A stretch of DNA of 27,535 bases from an uncultured Bacteroides sp. (GTDB lineage: Bacteria; Bacteroidota; Bacteroidia; Bacteroidales; UBA11471), in NCBI GenBank assembly GCA_905210875.1, contig CAJLYN010000007.1:1-27535 (forward strand), read 5' to 3'. Under the pieces are notes generated by a model. It saw only the letters and a list, made by a program, of their open reading frames with translations, had not been told where the DNA came from and ran no database searches. The position numbers and the translations under genes were made by a program. Shown here piece after piece: positions 9,246 to 18,393 of the stretch (its first letter is position 1; each line of letters opens with the position of its first letter).

Positions 9246-11042
9246 TTAATCAATAGGCGTAAATTTCACATAATCCCACAACTGATGGTACTTGGCACTG
9301 GTCTTGGCATTAATATCCATCATCGTTGCTCTCAACGTGTGCGTTCCGGAGTTTTCAAACTCTATCTCGTCCCACAAGACAACAGAGGCAACGCCATACG
9401 TAGCTTTACCAAATCCCTGCGATACAAGGCCCTTGTATATATAAGTATTTGCCATTGTCGCATTATCGAGCGTAAATCGGGTAAGACTTCCGGCTGCATA
9501 GAAATCGTAGAGCACAGGGTTGGCACCATAGAACAATTCTACTTTGTATCGACCCTCGATAATCGTCGGTGTTTGCAGTTCTATCCAACCGGCATAACCG
9601 AGGTTCAGCTGCAACAGATTATTCATGTAAGCGCCATAGTTACTTACGTCTTTTTCACGAGCACTTTTGTACTTACATTTTACAAAGCCTATTTTACGAT
9701 AACTCGAATAGCTGGCTTTGGCCGCATTGGCCACATAAGTCTCGTCTTCGACAAAAGATGCCAGATTACCATAATCGCCATTGCGCTTATCTTCGGACAG
9801 GTCTATCACGTATTCACGCGAGGCCAAGGCCGAAGTGAAGAGAGCGCCCAAGTTCTGATCGGCTCCGTAATTATTGACAAATGAAATAATCTCGGCCGTG
9901 TTGCAGAAATCCCATGTAACCGTTACAGGATCGGGCTGCCAAACAGGCAATATCTGGTCTATTTTATGAATCAATCCGTTGCGGGCCTCCATATCACTAC
10001 GAAGAATCTTGGCATACTCATTAAAGATGTGGACTCCGGCTACATCTTGACAAGTCACCACTTGATAAGTGTTCTCGGTATCAAAAATATTGACTTGTCC
10101 TTCTTCGGTAAAGTTGAAAAACTCTGAAACGCGGATTTCTCTGTCGAAGAAATGATAGGTAACATATTGATGGAGAGCATTCGTCGAGTCGGTATAATTA
10201 GTGCCCGCACCCAAGTAGGAGCAAAGCCCCTCCACCGAAGTAATGCCTTCGGCGGCATAGACTTCATCAGGTACAGCCAGACATGTAAAGTTTATGGTGT
10301 TTACCGACATACTGCCATCGATGTTATACGTTGTATCGGAAATACGGGCTAACTCTTTGTCGTACCCACACAACTCGGCTGCACCGATGAAGATATTGTA
10401 CTCACCGTACGGACGAAGTTTTTCCAATATCGTCTCGGCCAGAGGGTGAATCACATCGCCCATGGTGAAAATTTCGCCATTAGCCGTTTTCACTGCGGTA
10501 AACTTGGCCAGACGGGCCTGGTTGTTGAGATAAATCGAGTCGGTATTGTGCCGTGTATTGTCCAGCTCGGCATCATCGACATCGGTAATCGTATAACCGA
10601 AAGCCGTAGTCAGATAGGACTGGAAAAGCGTCTGCGACGGAATTGCCTCACCGTTCTCGGCATAGGTAATCAACGATTCGTCGGTGAGGTCATAGTTGAG
10701 AATATGTACCTGAGCGACAGCACGGGCATAGTCTCGGTCGAGTTCACGTACCGAAGAAACGCCTCGCCATTGCAGGAATTCCTGCATGGCCGTATTGGTG
10801 GGGCAGAAAACCGTAGCCGTAGCATCGGCATCGTTCAGGGCATTGTAATAATCGGCATATTTCAATAAATCTATCCACATCGAGAACTCGTCGCTGTTCA
10901 TCGTCAGATAAGCGGCGCACGTCATCTCCAGGGCATCGTTTGATGTCCTTATGTATGTAGTTCCCTCGTATGGATCTTTACATGAGGTTATCAACGTAAC
11001 CAACGTTAAAAACAAGAAAGAAAACTTTTTCATAGGTGTCAT
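9246..11042 (-). CDS. Fasciclin (FAS1) domain lipoprotein B with C-terminal beta domain
   Basis: This lipoprotein has about 598 residues. The ATG at 11042 shares its A with the TGA stop of SusD-A (TGATG), which suggests coupled translation. The ATG at 11033 (MKKFSFLFLTLVTLITSC) is an equally good start, and a TTG at 11045 is less likely. The lipobox Cys is followed by KDPYEG. FAS1 domain 1 covers about 30-200 (ATVFCPTNTAMQEFL; ARAVAQVHILNYDL; NGEIFTMGDVIHPL). Domain 2 covers about 200-366 (GEYNIFIGAAELCGYDK; LHQYVTYHFFD; NGLIHKIDQILPVW). The C-terminal part (about 370-598) is a separate beta-rich domain with GRYKVELFYGA, GTHTLRATMMD and LWDYVKFTPI. Its ending resembles CBM6/35-like or DUF5108-like modules found behind FAS1 domains in Bacteroidota. 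It lies between SusD-A and FAS1-C. It is likely a surface accessory binding protein; a ligand is not shown. Confidence 0.83.
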   Translation of the reverse strand: MTPMKKFSFLFLTLVTLITSCKDPYEGTTYIRTSNDALEMTCAAYLTMNSDEFSMWIDLLKYADYYNALNDADATATVFCPTNTAMQEFLQWRGVSSVRELDRDYARAVAQVHILNYDLTDESLITYAENGEAIPSQTLFQSYLTTAFGYTITDVDDAELDNTRHNTDSIYLNNQARLAKFTAVKTANGEIFTMGDVIHPLAETILEKLRPYGEYNIFIGAAELCGYDKELARISDTTYNIDGSMSVNTINFTCLAVPDEVYAAEGITSVEGLCSYLGAGTNYTDSTNALHQYVTYHFFDREIRVSEFFNFTEEGQVNIFDTENTYQVVTCQDVAGVHIFNEYAKILRSDMEARNGLIHKIDQILPVWQPDPVTVTWDFCNTAEIISFVNNYGADQNLGALFTSALASREYVIDLSEDKRNGDYGNLASFVEDETYVANAAKASYSSYRKIGFVKCKYKSAREKDVSNYGAYMNNLLQLNLGYAGWIELQTPTIIEGRYKVELFYGANPVLYDFYAAGSLTRFTLDNATMANTYIYKGLVSQGFGKATYGVASVVLWDEIEFENSGTHTLRATMMDINAKTSAKYHQLWDYVKFTPID

Positions 11043-12613
11043 CAATTATAATAGGGGTTTTGTATTAACAGGGAATTTGCCTCAATCTCCGTCTGCGCTA
11101 TCGGCAAGAAAAGAGCATTGTCGTTGTTGAGCACCGTACGCAACCACGATTCACCGGCTTGTGTATTATAGTCTAACACTTTGTCGACCAGGAACTGAGT
11201 TTTGTACTGGTTATTGTTTCGACGACCGAAGCGGAGGAAATCGTACCAGGCCTTACCTTCGCCCAGCAGCTCGACCGTGCGCTCGTAAAGAACCAATTCG
11301 AGCATGGCCGCCTCATCAAGAGAAGCGACGCCGGCTTCAGTTGCATCATATTCAATTTCGAGATTGGAACGTGTACGTATCTGATTGATAAGTTCCATGG
11401 CAGCAATCTTATCGTCGGTATTTTCGCCATGATTTCGCAAGATGAGAGCCTCTGCTTTCATGAGCATGACATCGGCAACACGATAGATGATAAAATTGGG
11501 GTCATAATACGATACCGTACGCTTGTCAGAGAGGGTCTGCGACCCGAGGTACTTCCACACATACGACACGGTGGCCGACTCATAAGCGGCCGGATCGCCC
11601 GGAACATAATAGCCTCCATACATGGTGCGCACAGCCTCTTTCAACTCAAAGAGTGTCGAGGTGTACTCGCTGTTGAGCTCTTGCGTCAAAGCCAACGATA
11701 TGCAATAATTTCCATCGGCATCGACATCATCGAAGATTTTGGGGAGGTTATTGGTCTGATCCTCCTCGTAGTTCCATTGCAACTCGAATATCGATTCGTT
11801 GCTGTTTCCGGGATTGAATATCGAGAACCAGCTCGAATGGGTAGCCGTCGAAAGAAATGCCGGAGCATACGGGCTTGTCGATTCCAGGATACCGTCACAA
11901 TAGGTAATAGCGGCTTCATAATCCTCGGCCCAAAGGCACACATCTGCACCCAAGGCATAAAGAGCCCACTTGGTGGCACGACCTTTGGTTTCCCAAGTCG
12001 TATCGAAAGACTCTTTGGCAGCTCCGGTAGCCAAGGCTGTCCGGATATCTTCGCGAATCTGGGCGATAATTTCAGCTTCGCTGGCTTTCGGCACTTTGGT
12101 TGCATACGAGTCATCTTCGTAGGGTTCCGTAATCAAAGGAGCTTCACGCCAGTTACGCACCAGATAGAAGTAGCAGAGAGCCCGCAGGAAATAAGCTTCA
12201 CTCTGGTGTGAAAGCATCTCCGACATCTGGTAGGTATCATCGACTTTCTGCGCATCGGGAGCTCGCTTGATAACCGAATTGGCCACGTTGATAATCTCGT
12301 AGAGTTCGCCCCAGCTACACAAGCTTTTGTCCGTCGGCTTCACCTGGAAATTCTGCAGATTACTACCCTTACTGGCATAAATACAACCGGCACGAAGTTC
12401 CCCCCACGGTATCAGGTAGGGTTCGACCATGTCGCGCAGGTAATAATAGCCGGCATTAAGTACTGCATCGACATCGGCTTTGGTCTGCCAGAAGGTTACA
12501 CTCGGCTGTGAATTTTCGGGATATATTTCAAGCCAGTCCTTGCAAGCAGTCGTCGACAGCATAGCGCCGAAGCCCAAAGCTATTACAGTATATTTTATAT
12601 TCTTTATATTCAT
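11042..12613 (-). CDS. SusD/RagB-family glycan-binding lipoprotein (SusD-A)
   Basis: This 523-residue canonical SusD/RagB protein pairs with SusC-A. The lipobox Cys24 (STTAC) is followed by KDWLEIYPE, and the N-terminal SusD segment (SVTFWQTKADVDAVLNAGYY) follows directly. The TPR-type signature HQSEAYFLRALCYFYLVR with APLITEP after it (about residues 135-165), plus KGRATKWALYALGADVCLWA (about 212-232), are hallmark family features. The C-terminal half carries ERTVELLGEGKAWYDFLRFG, the conserved late SusD motif. The gene begins 11 nt after the SusC-A stop and its TGA overlaps the FAS1-B ATG by one base. It is expected to sit on the outer surface as the lid of the SusC-A channel and capture oligosaccharides from the lyase. 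Assignment to the family is secure; the pectic ligand is inferred from the neighbouring PL1 gene. Confidence 0.96.
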   Translation of the reverse strand: MNIKNIKYTVIALGFGAMLSTTACKDWLEIYPENSQPSVTFWQTKADVDAVLNAGYYYLRDMVEPYLIPWGELRAGCIYASKGSNLQNFQVKPTDKSLCSWGELYEIINVANSVIKRAPDAQKVDDTYQMSEMLSHQSEAYFLRALCYFYLVRNWREAPLITEPYEDDSYATKVPKASEAEIIAQIREDIRTALATGAAKESFDTTWETKGRATKWALYALGADVCLWAEDYEAAITYCDGILESTSPYAPAFLSTATHSSWFSIFNPGNSNESIFELQWNYEEDQTNNLPKIFDDVDADGNYCISLALTQELNSEYTSTLFELKEAVRTMYGGYYVPGDPAAYESATVSYVWKYLGSQTLSDKRTVSYYDPNFIIYRVADVMLMKAEALILRNHGENTDDKIAAMELINQIRTRSNLEIEYDATEAGVASLDEAAMLELVLYERTVELLGEGKAWYDFLRFGRRNNNQYKTQFLVDKVLDYNTQAGESWLRTVLNNDNALFLPIAQTEIEANSLLIQNPYYN

Positions 12614-12624
12614 AGCTTTACCGA

Positions 12625-15600
12625 TTAGAAGTTAATGTTGAATCCGAAAGAGAAGCGACGGCTGCGAGGCGTCTGTGCATCGTCTTCGGACAAATCCGTT
12701 ACTTTCGAGGGAAGGCTCACCTCGGGGTCTTGACCTTTATAATTGGTAAATGTCAAAAGGTCATATCCGGTAACAAATACGTTCAAACCGTTAATTTTCA
12801 TTTTCTTGCAGATACGTTTGGGTATGCTGTAAGAAAGCGAGAGTGTTTTGAGACGAAGGAACGAGCAATCTTCTACGAAACGGTCGGAGCCAAGGTAGTT
12901 CAGACCGTAGTCATACAATGCTCTTGGTATATCGGTTACGTCGCCTTCACTGCGCCAACGTTTAAGCACGGCAGTACTCTGATTGTCGCGGTTGTACATC
13001 GCCTCGGCATCCATACGGGCGGTATTGATAACCTTTTGTCCCAAACGATAGTGGAAGAAAATCGTCAAAGCCAGGTTTTTCCATTTAACATTGACACCTC
13101 CACCACCGGTCACCATCGGGTTGCAGTTACCCAGGTAAACCACATCATTTTCATCGATTTTACCGTCGTGGTTGATATCTTCGTATTTAGCATCGCCGGG
13201 ATAACATACATATGTACCGTTCTTCATGACGATGGGCTCGCCTTGGAGGTTGTACATGATATTGCCCTCACCGTCGCGAGCATAGGTGTCTTCGGTATTC
13301 TGATATACACCGTTATAGCGGAATCCGTAGAACGAACCGACAGCAACACCGGTTTCAAGACGTTGAGCGTAAGAACCGTTGGAGAGAGAGAAAGTCTCCT
13401 CTGAAAGGTTCTCGGGAAGTTCAAGAATCTTGTTCACGTTGCGGTTGATGTTGAAGTTGGCCGATACGGTCCAGTCTTTGTTCTTGAATATTTCGTAATC
13501 GATGCGATACTCCCAACCGGTATTACTCAACTTACCCGAGTTGAAGTAAGCCAACTGACCACTCGAATATCCGACCGACGAAGGTATCTTCACCTTGGTC
13601 TGCAACAAGTCATCGGTAACCTTGTGATAGTAATCAAAGGTCATGGTCATTTTGTTGTTCATAAAGGCGAGGTCGGTACCGATGTTGTACTCGGTCGAGG
13701 TTTCCCACTTCAAATTATTGAGTTGCATGGTATTAGGAGCAATAGCTGCATTGGTATTATAATCACCTATGGCCGAGTAGGTTCCTATATAAGGAGCTGT
13801 TCCACTTGGAGCATTACCGCTCTGACCCCAGCTGGCACGGAGTTTCAACTGGTTCCACCAATCGAGCGACTCCATGAAGTACTCATCTTGCATGTGCCAA
13901 GCAACACCCACCGAGGGGAAGAGACCCCATCGATTCTCTTTCGAGAGAGATGAACGGCCTTCACCGTTGAGGGTTACCGTGAAAATATAACGGTCGAGCA
14001 GGTTGTAGTTGATCATACCCACAGCGCCCATGATACGCGACTCTGAGGTTCCTGACCCCAGCGTGGTAATGGCACCACCGGCCACAGGGTCGGACATTCC
14101 CGGCGAAGCTACACCATACACGGCTTCGACCGACTCGGAACTGCGCGATTGCTCGGTACGCCACAAGGCGGTAGCGGTAAGTCCGTGAATACCAAACTGA
14201 CGACGGAAAATGAACTTATTCTCGGTCAACAGCGAAAGGTTGTTGGAGTAACCGTCATAGCTGTAATTGGAGTTGGTATTGTCGATAGAGAAGTCACCGG
14301 CAGTCTGCGGCAGGAACTGACGCGTTTTCACCGTCTTAAACTTCATGGCTACCCAACCGGTCCATGTAAAGCCGGGAAGGATATGATAGTTGGCCCGATA
14401 GGTAATACGTTCCTCCCGTTGGTAAGTCTTATTGTAACTGTCATTGGCCATAATCATGGGATGGAAATTTTTTCCACTGCTATATGCTCCCTGGAACTCT
14501 TCGCTGTTCTGGCGGATAAAATAATTGCTGGTAGGCAGTCCGGTAGCGTCGTCGATCCAATAAGGACTCTTATTAGGCATCTTGCGCATGGCTTCGGCAC
14601 GAAGCTCGTCGGTAAATGGCTCATCTTTCTGCGTGTCGGTATAAGAGAACTCGGCATACATATCAAACTTATCGGAGAAGCGGTAAGTCAAGTTGTAGTT
14701 GGCCGTGATACGATCCAGACCGGTACCAATCGTCGTACCGCCTTCGTTCATGTACGAGAGAGAGAAACGGTAGGTTGCTTTCTCACCACCACCCGACATG
14801 GAGAAACTGTTATCAAAAATCCAAGCGTCTTTGGTAACGGTCGAGAGCCAGTCGGTATCGGCATTATATTCGTCGAAATAACGCCAAGAGGGCATATACC
14901 CGATTTCGGGGGTATCGAAGAGGAGTTCGAGCAGTGACGATGAGTTTTGGAGACCTTGTGCATTGGCCGTGTTCCAGATAGCGTCTTGCATATATGCCAC
15001 ATACTCATCGCCGTTGAGCATCGGTATCGATGCCGGCTCTTTTTTCACGGTAAACTTCGACGAGAAGGTGAAGTTGGTCTTACCCTTGGCACCTTTTTTG
15101 GTAGTAATCAAGAGCACACCGTTGGCAGCTTTGGTACCATAGATGGCTGTCGAAGCGGCATCTTTCAACACCTCGACCGACTCGATATCGTAGGGGTTAA
15201 GGTTCAACATATCGGCAAAGTCTTCGTTATTGGCCGTGTTGAAGTCAAAACTGTCGTCGATATCGGTTGAATAGGGTACACCATTGATAACAATAAGGGG
15301 GTCGGTATTGGAGTTCAGGGTGGCCGTACCACGAATACGGATAGAACCCTTGGAACCGGGGTCACCGCCTGAAAGAATATCCACACCGGCAAGACGTCCT
15401 TGCAGAGCCTCTTCTATCGAAGAAACAGGCAGTGTTTCTACAACGCTCGACATATCGATCTTCTGGGTAGCCGCGGTCTGTTCGCGCACCGAGATACCCA
15501 TATCGGTCATTTCGGCTCGTTTTGCCTCGATGGTAACTTCGCTCAAATCTTGTGAGTTCGGCTCCATCACCACGGTCAAGGTCTTCTGTCCGTTATAGGC

Positions 15601-15897
15601 TATGCGTTGAGTCTCCATACCGATAAAAGAGAAGACTATTGTAGCGGCGTCGGACGGCACCCGGAGGGAGAACGCACCGTTGACATCGGTAGTGATACCG
15701 GTCAGCACACGTCGTTGACTGTTTTCAATAGATACGTTCACACCAATGGAAGGCTCGTGCTTTCCTTGAATAATTTCATATACTTTACCCGATATATAGC
15801 CCGAACTTGTCTGTGCCGACAGGGTACTGCCTATAAACAAGCACAGCAACAGAAGGCTGAACCGGAGCGGACTTATTTTTGAATTTTGTTTTTTCAT
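12625..15897 (-). CDS. SusC/RagA-family TonB-dependent outer membrane transporter (SusC-A)
   Basis: This transporter has about 1090 residues. I chose the ATG at 15897 because it gives a proper signal peptide (MKKQNSKISPLRFSLLLLCL.., cut after A28) and overlaps the FAS1-A stop as ATGA. The frame is open nine codons further, to 15924, but those residues are not signal-like. A carboxypeptidase-regulatory-like domain (about 33-115) is followed by LSEVTIEAKR, a TonB-box-like stretch. The plug has canonical SusC motifs: LQGRLAGVDILSGG, SIRIRGTATLNSNTDPLIVI and VEVLKDAASTAIYGTKAANG. The barrel ends in FGFNINF. It is predicted to import oligosaccharides across the outer membrane with SusD-A. It is the more typical of the two SusC proteins in the window. 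SusD-A follows after 11 nt. Confidence 0.96.
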   Translation of the reverse strand: MKKQNSKISPLRFSLLLLCLFIGSTLSAQTSSGYISGKVYEIIQGKHEPSIGVNVSIENSQRRVLTGITTDVNGAFSLRVPSDAATIVFSFIGMETQRIAYNGQKTLTVVMEPNSQDLSEVTIEAKRAEMTDMGISVREQTAATQKIDMSSVVETLPVSSIEEALQGRLAGVDILSGGDPGSKGSIRIRGTATLNSNTDPLIVINGVPYSTDIDDSFDFNTANNEDFADMLNLNPYDIESVEVLKDAASTAIYGTKAANGVLLITTKKGAKGKTNFTFSSKFTVKKEPASIPMLNGDEYVAYMQDAIWNTANAQGLQNSSSLLELLFDTPEIGYMPSWRYFDEYNADTDWLSTVTKDAWIFDNSFSMSGGGEKATYRFSLSYMNEGGTTIGTGLDRITANYNLTYRFSDKFDMYAEFSYTDTQKDEPFTDELRAEAMRKMPNKSPYWIDDATGLPTSNYFIRQNSEEFQGAYSSGKNFHPMIMANDSYNKTYQREERITYRANYHILPGFTWTGWVAMKFKTVKTRQFLPQTAGDFSIDNTNSNYSYDGYSNNLSLLTENKFIFRRQFGIHGLTATALWRTEQSRSSESVEAVYGVASPGMSDPVAGGAITTLGSGTSESRIMGAVGMINYNLLDRYIFTVTLNGEGRSSLSKENRWGLFPSVGVAWHMQDEYFMESLDWWNQLKLRASWGQSGNAPSGTAPYIGTYSAIGDYNTNAAIAPNTMQLNNLKWETSTEYNIGTDLAFMNNKMTMTFDYYHKVTDDLLQTKVKIPSSVGYSSGQLAYFNSGKLSNTGWEYRIDYEIFKNKDWTVSANFNINRNVNKILELPENLSEETFSLSNGSYAQRLETGVAVGSFYGFRYNGVYQNTEDTYARDGEGNIMYNLQGEPIVMKNGTYVCYPGDAKYEDINHDGKIDENDVVYLGNCNPMVTGGGGVNVKWKNLALTIFFHYRLGQKVINTARMDAEAMYNRDNQSTAVLKRWRSEGDVTDIPRALYDYGLNYLGSDRFVEDCSFLRLKTLSLSYSIPKRICKKMKINGLNVFVTGYDLLTFTNYKGQDPEVSLPSKVTDLSEDDAQTPRSRRFSFGFNINF

Positions 15898-18272
15898 AAT
15901 ACCCCATTTATAAAGTGTACACAACCATCGTCAAAGACGAAGGGGAAATAATCATAATCACCCACGATTTCGACCTCACCGTTATATCCGTCTTCGGCCA
16001 CTTTCACGCTCATGGTGGTTCCTTTGTCGTAAACGTTAAGATGTATGGCTTCTGTCACCATCACACCGTTCTGAATTTCCAACCAAGAATTAAGCGTAAT
16101 CAATCCGCCTGCGGCTTCGGTATCTTCGCCCCAGCCGAGGAAGGGGAAATTGGATATGACAGCCGTACTGAACGGCACGAAATAGACTTTCAAATAATTC
16201 TGCAAAGCCACCAAATCGGTAACCGTGGCTGCTGCAAAGAAGTCTGCAGTCGATGCATCGGCCGAAGCCGTCGATGTAATGCCGGGCACTTTCCCTGCCA
16301 CGATGGCTTGTTTCACCGCGTTGTTGGTCGGTATGAACATAAGACAACCTTCTGTCATCAGAGGAATAGACTGTGACTCCTCGTCTATCATTCCACCCAC
16401 CATCAACAGGTTGATAAACGCGTTGAAGAGGGTAGTCTCATCGTTACGCAACGAATACATCATCGGGACAAAATTGGCATAAAGCGCGTTGTCGAGACTT
16501 CCCTCAAAAAGTTTCTGGGCTCTCGTTCCGTCATAGGTATAGCAACGACCGTTTGTCCAATTCTCACCTCGATATTTCAGTTCTTCAAAGTCGCAATAGA
16601 CATCGGCCTCTGTTGCGGCATTTCCGGTATAATTAATCAGGTTATTGAACAGGAAACTATTGGTGATTTTTCCGTCCTTTACATACCAATAAAGGCGATA
16701 ATCAGGAGAAAGGGTGCGGAACACATGTTTTCCAGTCAAAGGCAATTCGTTAAGCGAAGTCGTCGAGCCATCGAGCGAAACGACATGAGCATAGACCGTA
16801 CGTTGCTGAGCCGAGCTGGAAAGATTAGAGTTGTTGATTTCCAATCGATTGTCTACAGCATCGAAAGTAATACCGTTGTATGCCATCTGATTGTCCGACG
16901 GGAAAAGCACAATATAGTTCATCTCATTGGAACACAATGTACTTATCAAGTCGGAATTACCCAACATCACCAAGAAATTATTGAATTTCTTATACTGATA
17001 AGCCGGACCCGTTACGGCACTATACTGAGCCGGAGGGGTAAGCACATCGCAACCGTAGAGAACACCATTTACACAGACCTTACGGTTTTCTTCGGGAACA
17101 GCATCTACATCGAAATCGATAATCATTCCCGATGTGTTCTTGATATCACCACGGGTAATTTCTTCGGGGAAAACTATCGACGAGGAATATACACTGTTGA
17201 GCAGGATATCCTGAATAACCTGGGGCTTGATAGAATCCCACGTCACCTCACTGGGATATCCGGTACCGTCGGCACCAAAATATTCTACATAAAATTCATC
17301 AAAGGCTTGATCGGTAGGAGCAAAAATACTGTATGAAACCGACGAAAGAGATGCAATCTGTGTATAATCCGATACCGGCCACTCACTGGCTATACTAGCC
17401 ATGGGCGACATGTGGTAGTGCTGATAAAGGTCGGTACCATTACCATAATCAAGCGTCAATGCGTCGTCTTTTGTATAATAACTGTATTCGTCGTAGAAAT
17501 TCAAAAAACGCGTATAATTACCGTTCTTATCCAACTCGGTATAGATTGTCTCCAACGGCTCCAATACCTGATTGATGAGATAGACATATCCGGTAGACGT
17601 TACTATGGAATATTCATCGACGGAAGCATTCGACACATTGAAGCCATCGGCACCCGTCCACTGCGAATTGGGATAAAAATATTCATAGTTGTATTTGGCG
17701 TCAATCAGTTTCGTCTGGAACATACGATATGAGAATACCGGGAGGAAACGTTCCAGATGATAAACCGAACCTTCGAGCCCTGTCGTATCGTTTACAACTT
17801 CGATAGTGGGAGCATCTTGGCTTTTGGTGCGGAATTTATAGAAAAGACCCGCATTGACCATAAGCTCTTCGTCGGTTGCCCCATCGCCTTCGTTCGGGCG
17901 GAAATTGACCAATTTCGTCTCAAAAGAATAATAAAGGATATGGAAGCCTATCAGTTTCTGCAATTCTGCCATACTCAATTCTTCAATGGAGTTTACACCC
18001 CGCTCATTCTTGAGATAGGCGGCAAAGGCTTCGTCGTTGGGCGCCATAACCGTATAAACTCCCTTTCCTTGTAGAATGGGTGCATAACCGGCCATATCAA
18101 CGCCTTTCAGGAAAATAGAGTAATTGCCTCTCTCCTGCAAAGTTTCATAGATACTTCCTTTCAGAGTCTCTGGCGTATCATAATACGAGAGATTGTCCTG
18201 ACAAGAAGTCCAGAAAACTGCCAAACAAAGTACACCGCATAGCACAACGTACTTTCCAAATGCGTTTTTCAT
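15894..18272 (-). CDS. Multi-fasciclin (FAS1) domain lipoprotein A
   Basis: This 792-residue lipoprotein has Cys24 (FWTSC) followed by QDNLSYYDT. The body appears to be four FAS1-type units in tandem, judged by eye. Unit 1 (about 39-236) has GKGVYTVMAPNDEAFAAYL and LQKLIGFHILYYSF. Unit 2 (about 237-420) has YSIFAPTDQAFDEFYVEYFG. Unit 3 (about 424-580) has NYIVLFPSDNQMAYNG and TVYAHVVSLDG. Unit 4 (about 600-792) has CLMFIPTNNAVKQAIVAG and ends exactly on the FAS1 closing strand, DGCVHFINGVL. Units 2-4 are more diverged. Unlike FAS1-B and FAS1-C there is no extra C-terminal beta domain. It is the first gene of the tight cluster, 121 nt after the lyase, and its TGA overlaps the SusC-A ATG by four bases. 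FAS1 domains elsewhere mediate adhesion; here a surface accessory role in glycan capture or complex assembly is an inference. Confidence 0.85.
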   Translation of the reverse strand: MKNAFGKYVVLCGVLCLAVFWTSCQDNLSYYDTPETLKGSIYETLQERGNYSIFLKGVDMAGYAPILQGKGVYTVMAPNDEAFAAYLKNERGVNSIEELSMAELQKLIGFHILYYSFETKLVNFRPNEGDGATDEELMVNAGLFYKFRTKSQDAPTIEVVNDTTGLEGSVYHLERFLPVFSYRMFQTKLIDAKYNYEYFYPNSQWTGADGFNVSNASVDEYSIVTSTGYVYLINQVLEPLETIYTELDKNGNYTRFLNFYDEYSYYTKDDALTLDYGNGTDLYQHYHMSPMASIASEWPVSDYTQIASLSSVSYSIFAPTDQAFDEFYVEYFGADGTGYPSEVTWDSIKPQVIQDILLNSVYSSSIVFPEEITRGDIKNTSGMIIDFDVDAVPEENRKVCVNGVLYGCDVLTPPAQYSAVTGPAYQYKKFNNFLVMLGNSDLISTLCSNEMNYIVLFPSDNQMAYNGITFDAVDNRLEINNSNLSSSAQQRTVYAHVVSLDGSTTSLNELPLTGKHVFRTLSPDYRLYWYVKDGKITNSFLFNNLINYTGNAATEADVYCDFEELKYRGENWTNGRCYTYDGTRAQKLFEGSLDNALYANFVPMMYSLRNDETTLFNAFINLLMVGGMIDEESQSIPLMTEGCLMFIPTNNAVKQAIVAGKVPGITSTASADASTADFFAAATVTDLVALQNYLKVYFVPFSTAVISNFPFLGWGEDTEAAGGLITLNSWLEIQNGVMVTEAIHLNVYDKGTTMSVKVAEDGYNGEVEIVGDYDYFPFVFDDGCVHFINGVL

Positions 18273-18393
18273 AGATTCTCGATTACTTTAAAGTGTGTTA
18301 TGTAATTATGTGTTTTTATCAATAGACCCACCCAATAAGGGGGAATGGTCCGCCCCGAAATTACTCTTAGACGAACCATAAGAAAACGACTCT
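18273..18393. other. Lyase to FAS1-A intergenic spacer, nothing firm
   Basis: This 121-nt gap between the lyase stop and the FAS1-A start has no TAnnTTTG-type element on the minus strand and no convincing terminator. The only structure is a short GGGG/CCCC pairing near 18340-18356 with a 10-nt loop. FAS1-A and the genes after it are therefore most simply transcribed from the promoter upstream of the lyase. Confidence 0.4.

Noticed and set aside
18340..18356. GGGG/CCCC pairing between the lyase and FAS1-A as a terminator
   Set aside because: The stem is only four to five pairs, with a 10-nt loop and no T-tract in the direction of transcription.
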